Origin: Nitrosomonas aestuarii
GTDB taxonomy: Bacteria; Pseudomonadota; Gammaproteobacteria; Burkholderiales; Nitrosomonadaceae
Assembly (NCBI RefSeq): GCF_003046585.1
Contig: NZ_QAAE01000005.1
Span: 144,022-208,021, forward strand
DNA length: 64,000 nt
Direction: 5' to 3'
The position numbers and the translations under genes were made by a program. Positions within the stretch are counted from its first letter, which is position 1. The number at the start of each line of letters is the position of its first letter. Below, in pieces: positions 20,268 to 27,819 of this stretch. The notes beneath the pieces were generated by a model that saw nothing but the letters and a program-made list of their open reading frames with translations, did no database searches and was not told where the DNA came from.

Positions 20268-20941
20268 TGGAAACGCCATCGATAGTATTTTATGTCGGGC
20301 CGTTTGGAATTACCTCAATTGTGGTAACCACCTGGGGAATTATGCTGCTACTGGGTGTGTTGTGTTGGTTTGCAACAAGAAATCTGTCACTCATCCCGGG
20401 GCCGTTACAGACGATGTTGGAAGGCGTGGTGTCGACAATGGAAACCAGCATACAGAGTGTTCTGCCAGATCGTGCACAACAATTACTGCCATTCATCGCA
20501 ACGTTATGGATATACATCGTCACTGCCAACCTAACCGGCCTGATCCCGCAGTTACATTCCCCAACTGGAAATTTATCGGTAACAGCCGGATTGGCGGTAT
20601 TAGTGTTTATCTCGGTGCATTGGTTTGGTATTCGTAATGATGGCATTCGCCAATATTTCAAGCACTACCTGAGCCCCACACCTTTATTGTTGCCATTTCA
20701 CTTAATCAGTGAGATAACGCGTACGATTGCACTGGCAGTACGTTTGTTTGGCAATATTATGAGTCTGGAACTCGTGGCATTGCTGGTTTTGTTGGTGGCG
20801 GGTTTATTGGTGCCGGTGCCATTGTTAATGCTGCATATTGTCGAAGCACTGGTACAGGCTTATATTTTTGGAATGCTGGCGCTGGTTTACGTTGCGGGCG
20901 CCATGCAATCACAACAGCATGAAAAAGGAAAAGATTTATGA
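20267..20941 (+). CDS. atpB: N-type ATPase FO subunit a
   Basis: Stator channel subunit of 224 residues with at least five membrane helices. The essential arginine is in ALAVRLFGNIMSLE, and the last helix (LLMLHIVEALVQAYIFGMLALVYVAGA) carries the usual Glu and Gln residues lining the half-channels. The length is that of N-type a subunits, shorter than the housekeeping enzyme. The ATG at 20267 overlaps the atpQ stop. The gene ends in an ATGA overlap with atpE, so the stator and rotor subunits are translationally coupled. Confidence 0.93.
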   Translation: METPSIVFYVGPFGITSIVVTTWGIMLLLGVLCWFATRNLSLIPGPLQTMLEGVVSTMETSIQSVLPDRAQQLLPFIATLWIYIVTANLTGLIPQLHSPTGNLSVTAGLAVLVFISVHWFGIRNDGIRQYFKHYLSPTPLLLPFHLISEITRTIALAVRLFGNIMSLELVALLVLLVAGLLVPVPLLMLHIVEALVQAYIFGMLALVYVAGAMQSQQHEKGKDL

Positions 20942-21210
20942 GCGACATGACCTGGTTTACGATTCTTTCTACCTTAGGTGCAGCGCTTGCTGTTGCCATT
21001 GGCATGATGTTCCCTGCACTGGCAATGGGTCGCGCAATCAGTCAGGCACTGGATGCGCTTGCGCGCCAACCGGAAGCGGAAAAATCGGTCATGCGTACTT
21101 TATTTATCGGTTTGGCCATGATTGAATCACTGGCTATTTATGTGCTGGTGATTGTACTGATTATCTTGTTTCGCAACCCATTACTAGAATATCTCGTTAC
21201 CGGGAGCTGA
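20938..21210 (+). CDS. atpE: N-type ATPase c subunit (rotor ring)
   Basis: A 90-residue two-helix c subunit. The loop has the standard ARQPEA. Helix 2 reads GLAMIESLAIYVLV, so the ion-carrying Glu (position 65 in Ilyobacter numbering), the adjacent Ser-66 and Tyr-70 are kept, but Thr-67 is Leu. Helix 1 reads MMFPALAMGRAIS; aligning the shared ARQPEA loop places Met where Na+-binding c subunits have Gln-32 and where typical N-ATPase c subunits carry a second Glu. The sequence therefore lacks both the Na+ site and the carboxylate pair. Proton coupling is the simplest reading, but this is an inference. Confidence 0.93.
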   Translation: MSDMTWFTILSTLGAALAVAIGMMFPALAMGRAISQALDALARQPEAEKSVMRTLFIGLAMIESLAIYVLVIVLIILFRNPLLEYLVTGS

Positions 21211-21218
21211 CAGGAAAC

Positions 21219-21968
21219 ATGGATTTTGACTGGACCACGTTCATACTGGAAATCATTAACTTCCTGATTCTAATATGGATACTGAAGAGATTCTTGTACC
21301 AACCCGTCCTGAACGCCATTACCAGACGCCGTGAAGATATCGAAAAAAAACTGGCAGATGCACAGCGTATCGAAGCAGAAGCCAATGAACTCAAGCACCG
21401 GAATGAACAGTATCTAGCCGAGTGGGAAGTCAAGAAAGAAAATGAACAGGCACAGTTAAATGCAGAATTAGCGGCTTTACGAGAAAGCAAGCTGGCTGAA
21501 CTTGAGGTTAAAATCACCGAGGAAGCACAGCGTCGCCGTGTTCTGGACGAGCGGCGCCAGGCTGACTTTCAACGTTTAATAGAGGAACAGGGCATAGCGC
21601 AAGGCGCACAATTTTCCAGCAAATTGCTGACCAGACTCGCCTCCCCGGAACTGGAGGACAGACTATACGTATTACTACTGGAAGATTTGCAAGGCTTACA
21701 CGAACAAAACAGACATATTGTCACTGAAGCGATGTCTGAACCAGGATTACATATAAAAGTACAAAGCGCTTTTTCGCTGGATGAACAGAAACGCAACGAA
21801 TTAACCCGATTACTTTTCAAGATGACTGATCGAGCATTGCCGATTGAATTTCATATAAACCCGGAACTGATTTCTGGATTTCAGATAGACATTGGCCCGT
21901 GGATCTTACATGCCAATTTACGCGATGAATTAAAATTCTTTAGCGGAGCATTGCGACATGCCGGATGA
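21219..21968 (+). CDS. atpF: N-type ATPase peripheral stalk, b subunit with delta-like C-terminus
   Basis: A 249-residue stator protein, longer than an ordinary b subunit (about 160). It has one N-terminal membrane helix ([19 protein letters not shown]), then a long charged coiled coil (about 30-130). The C-terminal domain, from about residue 150, resembles the delta subunit: its end, [18 protein letters not shown] followed by ANLRDELKF, matches the delta pattern (DPELIGGxxxRxGDxxxDGSxRxxL). N-ATPase operons lack a separate delta gene (atpH), and this fused form explains how the stalk still reaches F1. It starts 8 bases after atpE and overlaps atpA by 11 bases. Confidence 0.9.
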   Translation: MDFDWTTFILEIINFLILIWILKRFLYQPVLNAITRRREDIEKKLADAQRIEAEANELKHRNEQYLAEWEVKKENEQAQLNAELAALRESKLAELEVKITEEAQRRRVLDERRQADFQRLIEEQGIAQGAQFSSKLLTRLASPELEDRLYVLLLEDLQGLHEQNRHIVTEAMSEPGLHIKVQSAFSLDEQKRNELTRLLFKMTDRALPIEFHINPELISGFQIDIGPWILHANLRDELKFFSGALRHAG

Positions 21969-23445
21969 CGCAGCCATCTCTGCCAATGCTCAGACCGACT
22001 CGCCACTCGCCAGGCAAGCAACCTGGTTGTCGCAATACCAGTATGGTTTGCGTTTATCTGAGCAGGGCACTGTCATCTCAGTTGGTGACGGTATCGCCTG
22101 GATTACCGGATTACCTTCCGCCCGCATGGATGAGGTGGTACAACTGGAAGATGGCAGCAATGCACTGGTATTTCATTTGGCACATGATCGGTTGGGGGCA
22201 ATAATATTGCACCAGACCAGTCAACTCATTGCCGGCACGCAGGTCTTTCTTACGGGAAAACGGCTCAGTATTGGTGTGGGTAATGCCTTGCTGGGGCGCG
22301 TGATTGATCCATTAGGGATTCCGCTTGATGGAACCGGAGCCATTTCATTCAGCGCCAGTCGTTTACTGGACGTGCGTTCACCGCCGATTATCGCACGTGA
22401 TTTTGTTGCACAACCCATGTACACCGGCAACAAAATGATCGACACCATGATTCCTATCGGTAAAGGTCAACGGCAATTGATTATTGGAGATAACGGCAGC
22501 GGCAAGAGTACCCTGGCTATTGATACCGTTATCAATCAACATGCCAAGGATGTTTATTGTATTTATGTATTGATTGGACAAAAACGCTCCACGGTAGTGA
22601 ATACCATTGAAACACTGCGCCGTAACGAAGCAATGACCTATACGGTCGTGGTAGTGGCAGAAGCTACCGCCATGCCGGGCATGAAATATCTGGCTCCATT
22701 TGCAGGCTGCGCAGTAGCGGAAGCCTGGATGGCTGCAGGGCACGACACGCTCATTGTTTATGACGATTTAAGCACGCACGCGCGCAGTTATCGTGAACTT
22801 TCATTATTATTACGCAAACCGCCAGGCCGGGAAGCTTACCCGGGAGATATTTTTTTTCTGCACTCGCGCTTGCTCGAGCGGTCTACACGTCTGTCAGCAA
22901 AAGAGGGCGGCGGCAGCATGACAGCATTGCCAATCATAGAAACGGAACAGGGCGAAATTGCCGCTTACATTCCTACTAATTTAATTTCAATTACCGATGG
23001 TCAAATTTATTTTGACCGTCAGCTATTTGCCCGTGGTTTTTTGCCCGCTATCGATGTTACGCGCTCGGTATCACGCATCGGCGGTAATGCACAGCACCCT
23101 GCCATCAAAAAAGAAGCGGGGCGGATGAAACTGGACTATCTGCAGTTTTTAGAATTGGAAGTGTTTACCCGTTTTGGCTCGCGACTGGAAGCCAGCATGG
23201 AAGCGCGCATCAGACGTGGTCAACTGTTACGTGAGATACTCAAGCAGGATTTACTTACACCTTTGTCTGTCGAATTTCAAATGGCCTGGTTGCTGGCTTA
23301 TAATGAACAACTGCTGGATAACCTGGAACCCGAGCAAGTCAAAGCTTCTTTAACGCATCTGCAAGAACAGGTTAAAAATGCGAGTATCCATATTGATGAA
23401 AGCCGTGATCAATGGAAGATGTTAGTGCGCACTTGGTTAAAATGA
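21958..23445 (+). CDS. atpA: N-type ATPase F1 alpha subunit
   Basis: Non-catalytic nucleotide-binding subunit of 495 residues. The normal alpha landmarks are [28 protein letters not shown](T)[45 protein letters not shown] and ITDGQIYFD. The P-loop reads GDNGSGKST, where alpha subunits nearly always have GDRQTGKT. This is still a valid Walker A motif but an unusual variant, reminiscent of ABC-type loops. It overlaps atpF by 11 bases and precedes atpG by 7. Confidence 0.94.
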   Translation: MPDDAAISANAQTDSPLARQATWLSQYQYGLRLSEQGTVISVGDGIAWITGLPSARMDEVVQLEDGSNALVFHLAHDRLGAIILHQTSQLIAGTQVFLTGKRLSIGVGNALLGRVIDPLGIPLDGTGAISFSASRLLDVRSPPIIARDFVAQPMYTGNKMIDTMIPIGKGQRQLIIGDNGSGKSTLAIDTVINQHAKDVYCIYVLIGQKRSTVVNTIETLRRNEAMTYTVVVVAEATAMPGMKYLAPFAGCAVAEAWMAAGHDTLIVYDDLSTHARSYRELSLLLRKPPGREAYPGDIFFLHSRLLERSTRLSAKEGGGSMTALPIIETEQGEIAAYIPTNLISITDGQIYFDRQLFARGFLPAIDVTRSVSRIGGNAQHPAIKKEAGRMKLDYLQFLELEVFTRFGSRLEASMEARIRRGQLLREILKQDLLTPLSVEFQMAWLLAYNEQLLDNLEPEQVKASLTHLQEQVKNASIHIDESRDQWKMLVRTWLK

Positions 23446-23452
23446 ATTTGAA

Positions 23453-24313
23453 ATGAGTAAGCGCCGCGAACTGAAAGACCGCCTGACTACCTTGGGTGAA
23501 ATTAAAAACATTATGGGCGCAATGAAGAATCTAGCGTTACTGGAAATACGCAAGCTGGATGTTTTCTTATCCACACAGCAACGTGTTGTTAACAGTATTG
23601 AAGCAGCATCGCAGGATTTTCTGAGTTTCTATTCCAATCTTCAGGCAGAATCAACGCATTTACAGCAACTCTGGATTGTGATCGGTTCTGAGCGTGGTTT
23701 TTGTGGTGACTTTAATAAAGCGCTATTGCAGTTTGTACAGACCCAAGCGACACAAACTAATATGCTATTGCTGGTTATTGGAAACAAATTGCATACCAAA
23801 CTTCAGGATGATCAGCGAGTCGTAGCTTATATTACCGGTCATAGTGTTGCTGAAGAAATTCATGTTACATTGATACATCTGACCGAGGCACTCAATCAGC
23901 TGCGGCAGCAGTTAAAACTCGAACAAATTGGGCGCATCTGCGCAATTTATCACGATTATGAAAAAAGAACTGTAAGACTGAGACAGCTGTTACCACTGGC
24001 AATACCCGATATAAAATCAAACTTTGCTTATCCTCCCCTACTGAATCTGGAACCTGCACAGTTTCTGACGCAATTGACCGACCAATATCTTTATGCTGCG
24101 TTACATGAAGTTTTCTATACGTCTTTAATGGTGGAAAATCACATGCGGTTAGAACATATGGAAAACGCCATTCATCGTTTGGAAAAAAATGATGCGCAAT
24201 TACGTCTGCACTACAACAGAGTACGCCAGGAAGAAATAATTGAAGAAATTGAAATCATTCTTTTGAGTGCGGAAGCTCTGTCAAATAGTGAAGAATCATT
24301 TTTTCGTTTATAA
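23453..24313 (+). CDS. atpG: N-type ATPase F1 gamma subunit
   Basis: Central shaft subunit of 286 residues. The N-terminal helix KDRLTTLGEIKNIMGAMKNLALLEIRKL and the C-terminal helix ENAIHRLEKNDAQLRLHYNRVRQEEIIEEIEIIL form the coiled coil that turns inside the alpha/beta hexamer. The middle has the GSERGFCGDFNKAL segment (usual GSDRGLCGGFN). The C-terminal helix departs from the usual AM(K/R)xATDNA pattern, as in N-type gamma subunits. It is the last gene of the operon. Confidence 0.92.
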   Translation: MSKRRELKDRLTTLGEIKNIMGAMKNLALLEIRKLDVFLSTQQRVVNSIEAASQDFLSFYSNLQAESTHLQQLWIVIGSERGFCGDFNKALLQFVQTQATQTNMLLLVIGNKLHTKLQDDQRVVAYITGHSVAEEIHVTLIHLTEALNQLRQQLKLEQIGRICAIYHDYEKRTVRLRQLLPLAIPDIKSNFAYPPLLNLEPAQFLTQLTDQYLYAALHEVFYTSLMVENHMRLEHMENAIHRLEKNDAQLRLHYNRVRQEEIIEEIEIILLSAEALSNSEESFFRL

Positions 24314-24686
24314 ATTGCTTATTGTCCGCTCATTTATATGGATACAAAATCAGACGCCGATAATCGGTTCTTTTAAGCAAAACAAGTGGCACAAAAAAAT
24401 AGTATACTGGCTCGCTTTTAATCAAACGAACCGCCCAACAAGCCGTTGGAAAACTATCCGCGTTGTCGATGCAGCGTTTTACATAATAAATGAGCATTTT
24501 GAGCCTGTTTTTACCTTGCATCGGCTGCCTCGAAAATGTTTTTTAACGACCTGCTAATTAATTGCATGTTTCTAGCATTTTTTGTAAGTCGAAACGATGA
24601 ACTTCAGCAGTTTCTAGTTTCCAGCTAAATACAGACGGAAACCATGTCGAATACCAACACCTACTTACTTTTTTGATTTTTTTATT
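24314..24686. other. Intergenic region holding a repeat copy
   Basis: Between atpG and the flippase gene. It contains one copy of the dispersed repeat (24439-24554, listed separately). A 96-codon plus-strand frame spanning 24267-24557 runs through the repeat and is not believed to be a gene. No terminator for the ATPase operon could be identified with confidence. Confidence 0.55.
24439..24554. repeat. Dispersed intergenic repeat, copy A
   Basis: The left edge (AGCCGTTGGAAAACT) and the right edge (TTTTTTAACGACCTGC) are imperfect inverted repeats of each other. The interior shares the blocks GTTTTTACCTTG and CTGCCTCGAAAA with copy B at 27.6-27.8 kb. It is about 116 bases long, so it is an internally shortened version of copy B. 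Together the copies look like a small non-coding mobile element (MITE-like) or a REP-type family. Confidence 0.6.
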
Positions 24687-26120
24687 GTGGACATAAAAGC
24701 AAAAGTACTTTCAGGGCTGCGCTGGACCATCAGCGCCCGTTTTGCAGCCCAGCTATTCAACTGGGTGGTAACTATTATTGTGATCCGGCTATTGAATCCG
24801 GAGGATTATGGCATTTTAGCCATGGCTACCATATTCGTTGCGTTTTTAATGGCACTGAACACACTTGGTCTGGATACATCATTGGTTCAGAAAAAAGACC
24901 TGACAGAGACAGAGCGTGCGCGTATTTTTGGTGTTGCAATATTGGTCAATTTGTTTTTTTATTTCGGATTGTTTTTTTCAGCACCGTTTATCGCAAGTTT
25001 TTTTGACGAGCAACAACTGATCGCCATTATCAGAGTCCTCTCTCTTTCTTTTTTAATTGATATTTTCCTGATACTTCCTTTAGCAAATCTGGATAGAGAA
25101 ATTGCATTCAAACATCGATCCATTGTCGAATTCATCACTACAGTATTCACCGGCCTGTCAGTGCTGGCATTTGCATATCATGGATTTGGAGTATGGTCTT
25201 TGGTGTATGGGACGCTTATTTTACACACGACAAAAACCATTGGTCTTAATTTTATCGCGCCCAGTTGGTGCAAACCCGATTTTACCTTCACCGGTTTGAA
25301 ACAACACTTTTTTTTCGGTGGCTTTGTTTCGCTTGAAAGGGGTCTGTTAAGAATATATACGGAATCTGACAAATTCATCTGCGGCCGGATGATGGGTGCC
25401 GACTTGCTGGGTTATTTTTCCGTTGCATCGCATCTGGCATCGCTGCCGATTCAGAAGCTTGCGGGGCTTATCCAGTCCATTGCCTTTCCAGCATTTTCAA
25501 AAGCAAAACAAATTACCGACAAGACCGGCACATATTTCTTACAGGCGAACCAGGTGGCCTGCGTCATTACGTTTCCGGTGTTTTTTGGTATTTCGTGCGT
25601 CGCACCCGAAATGACGATCATTTTACTTGGAGATAAATGGGAGCTTGTTATTTTACCGTTACAGATTCTGGCACTGGTCATGCCGTTTAGAGCACTCGGC
25701 AACATCATAACTCCGCTTTTATGGGGAATAGGCAAGCCGAAAGTGAGTGCAACCAATTTGGTGATAGCCGCCACAATTATGCCCATCGCCTTTGTGACAG
25801 GTGCGCATTGGGGCCTGGTGGGATTAAGTTTGAGTTGGGTACTCGTTTTTCCAATAATCTACTTTATTTTCCTGGCGAGAGCATGCCCGCTCATAGACAT
25901 CAAGGTAACCGATTGCCTGAAGACCATGACGGGACCTGTCATTGCAAGTGTTTTTATGTATTTATCCGTTATTTACCTGAATCAATTTGCCTTCGGCTCA
26001 TCGGGAGAAATACTGCACTTGGTGCAACTGATCGGTATCGGTGTCATCGCCTATTCATCGGTTATGATGCTTTTTTTCAAAAATGATCTTCTCAAGACAT
26101 ACCATACACTTAAAGGCTGA
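24687..26120 (+). CDS. Wzx/MOP-family oligosaccharide flippase
   Basis: Polytopic inner-membrane protein of 477 residues with about 12-14 hydrophobic segments. The N-terminus (VLSGLRWTISARFAAQLFNWVVTIIVIRLLNPEDYGILAMATIF, read in parts) is typical of the lipopolysaccharide O-unit or exopolysaccharide flippases of the Wzx/RfbX/MOP group: the R-x-L-x-P-x-(D/E)-(Y/F)-G motif is complete. It would move undecaprenyl-linked sugar units across the inner membrane. It starts at GTG and stands alone, with no glycosyltransferase genes next to it, which is unusual for this family. Confidence 0.85.
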   Translation: MDIKAKVLSGLRWTISARFAAQLFNWVVTIIVIRLLNPEDYGILAMATIFVAFLMALNTLGLDTSLVQKKDLTETERARIFGVAILVNLFFYFGLFFSAPFIASFFDEQQLIAIIRVLSLSFLIDIFLILPLANLDREIAFKHRSIVEFITTVFTGLSVLAFAYHGFGVWSLVYGTLILHTTKTIGLNFIAPSWCKPDFTFTGLKQHFFFGGFVSLERGLLRIYTESDKFICGRMMGADLLGYFSVASHLASLPIQKLAGLIQSIAFPAFSKAKQITDKTGTYFLQANQVACVITFPVFFGISCVAPEMTIILLGDKWELVILPLQILALVMPFRALGNIITPLLWGIGKPKVSATNLVIAATIMPIAFVTGAHWGLVGLSLSWVLVFPIIYFIFLARACPLIDIKVTDCLKTMTGPVIASVFMYLSVIYLNQFAFGSSGEILHLVQLIGIGVIAYSSVMMLFFKNDLLKTYHTLKG

Positions 26121-26175
26121 GAAAGATAAGTGCCGCAAAACCCGCACGGCATATGGTCTGTTCGAACACACTGAA

Positions 26176-27297
26176 TCAACGTCCGATGGCCGAATGCAGT
26201 TGAAGAATCTTCAGTAAGTGTTCACGATCAATCCAACCGATAACTGCCGCTTCATCCATCACGGGAACTTGATTAATATTCTGCTCCCGCATGATTTCCA
26301 TTACTTCGAGTACGCTGTTGGCAGGCTTAACCGTATATAGACGCTCAAATGTAGTCATGACCTCGCACACCGGAGTATCTGCCCACTGTGCACGTGGACA
26401 CTGTATTGCGTCATTTAGTGTTATCAGACCAACGATCTGGCCACCTTCAGTAACCAGCGCGAAGCGCTGACCGGTCAACAGCATCTGCGTATCAATCCAA
26501 TGCAGGATGCTCATGTCTGCCGTTATCGTCGGCACCTGTTTTTGCATGACATCGCCGACAAGCACATGTGCTGCCAGTTGCGACGAGAAATAGGCACGCC
26601 GACTGCCTTCGGCAGCGGCAAACAGAAACCAGCCTATTCCTATCAGCCAGATGCCATTGAACAACATGCCAGGCTGCAGACCAACCAGTGCACCTATAAG
26701 CATCAGACCATAAGCGACCAGCTTACCGCCCAATACAGCCCACTGCATGCCCTTTGCAGCGTCTCCCGTAAACCGCCATACCAGCGCACGAAAAACACGC
26801 CCACCATCAAGTGGAAAGCCGGGTATCAAATTAAAAACAGCCAATACCAAATTAATCGTGGCCAACCAGTTAAAAGCTTCTGTGGCGATTGTACTGTATG
26901 ACACAAACCCGAGTTTGAGAAGATAAAACAGGCCAGCCAGTAAAAAACTTACCAGAGGCCCTGCAATCGCAATATAAAATTCGGTTGCCGCAGTATCGGC
27001 ATCTTTTTCAGTTTGTGCAATACCGCCAAAAATAAACAACGTAATAGCGCGTACCTGAACACCCCGCGCAATCGCTACCAGACTATGTCCCAGTTCATGC
27101 AAGACGATACTGACAAAGTACATCAATGTAGTTACCAAAGCAGTCAGTACCACCGCTACCCCGCTCCATTCGGGATGTGTTTCTCTGAAATAGGCTGCAA
27201 GCACGCTGCTAAGCAGCAAAAAGACGATAAACCACGTGTAATGCACACCGATGCGAATACCTGCAATTGCACCGATACGCAATGACGATTCAAGCAT
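26176..27297 (-). CDS. Site-2 protease (M50) with C-terminal CBS domains
   Basis: An intramembrane zinc metalloprotease of 373 residues, SpoIVFB/Rv2625c type. The catalytic HExxH is HELGH at residues 67-71 in the second or third membrane helix. The third zinc ligand motif is NLIPGFPLDGGRV (about 156-168). Five or six hydrophobic helices are followed by two CBS repeats (about 245-365: VGDVMQKQVPTITADMS ... VGLITLNDA, then VCEVMTTFERLYTVKPANS ... VIGWIDREHLLK). CBS pairs in this family sense adenine nucleotides. The natural substrate is unknown. A TTAGG ribosome binding site precedes the ATG. Confidence 0.93.
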   Translation of the reverse strand: MLESSLRIGAIAGIRIGVHYTWFIVFLLLSSVLAAYFRETHPEWSGVAVVLTALVTTLMYFVSIVLHELGHSLVAIARGVQVRAITLFIFGGIAQTEKDADTAATEFYIAIAGPLVSFLLAGLFYLLKLGFVSYSTIATEAFNWLATINLVLAVFNLIPGFPLDGGRVFRALVWRFTGDAAKGMQWAVLGGKLVAYGLMLIGALVGLQPGMLFNGIWLIGIGWFLFAAAEGSRRAYFSSQLAAHVLVGDVMQKQVPTITADMSILHWIDTQMLLTGQRFALVTEGGQIVGLITLNDAIQCPRAQWADTPVCEVMTTFERLYTVKPANSVLEVMEIMREQNINQVPVMDEAAVIGWIDREHLLKILQLHSAIGR

Positions 27298-27819
27298 TTA
27301 ACCTAAGTCCTCAATTGAATGTTGATTAGCGTGCGCTGTTGTTTTATCCTGACAGAATCCAACAAAGACGTGCAACCAAAATATTGGTTTTTATTCATTG
27401 TGTTACTCCTCTCCATAACGGCCAACTGAGTTTTTTAGGCTTCAGCACTCAAGTGATGCGTATGTGTCAAAGATAATGATACTCCCCATTTTTATCTGGG
27501 GCGAATTTCTCTTTCGATGCATTTGCGGTCGTCTCAACTCTGTAAATTACAAAATTTGTGAAATTTGTAACTTGTAAAAACAAATGAACGCTAACACGCT
27601 GTTGAAAAACTGTCTGCGTTGACACTGCGGCGCCAAATACAGACTCAGAATGCTTATTTGTTATGCATAACCCAGCTTTTTACTCGGCACATTATTTACC
27701 TCGCCCTTTGGACCGGCTTCCAGCCATCCAAAAACTGCTTGTAGCAGCTTTACCGACTGTTTTTACCTTGTATTACCTGCCTCGAAAAATTTTTTTCAAC
27801 GGCCTGTTGATATTCGGAT
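27298..27819. other. Intergenic region holding a repeat copy
   Basis: A 520-base gap between two minus-strand genes. Bases 27599-27805 are the longest copy of the dispersed repeat (listed separately). The remaining part, next to the site-2 protease gene, is AT-rich and includes a small hairpin CCCCA/TGGGG near 27484-27501. No small gene was seen. Confidence 0.55.
27599..27805. repeat. Dispersed intergenic repeat, copy B (fullest copy)
   Basis: About 207 bases bounded by inverted ends: GCTGTTGAAAAACTGTC on the left and TTTTTTTCAACGGCCTG on the right, whose reverse complement starts CAGGCCGTTGAAAAA. Inside are ACCTCGCCCT, CGGCTTCCAGCC, CTGTTTTTACCTTG and CTGCCTCGAAAA, blocks that recur in copies A, C and D. 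There is no open frame of note. The copy sits just downstream of the GGDEF-EAL gene. Confidence 0.65.

Noticed and set aside
20236..20637. Frame that could be mistaken for the missing atpR
   Set aside because: It lies entirely over atpB in another frame and its translation lacks membrane helices; it is a shadow.
24267..24557. 96-codon frame after atpG
   Set aside because: It overlaps the end of atpG and runs through the dispersed repeat; the translation shows no protein-like pattern.
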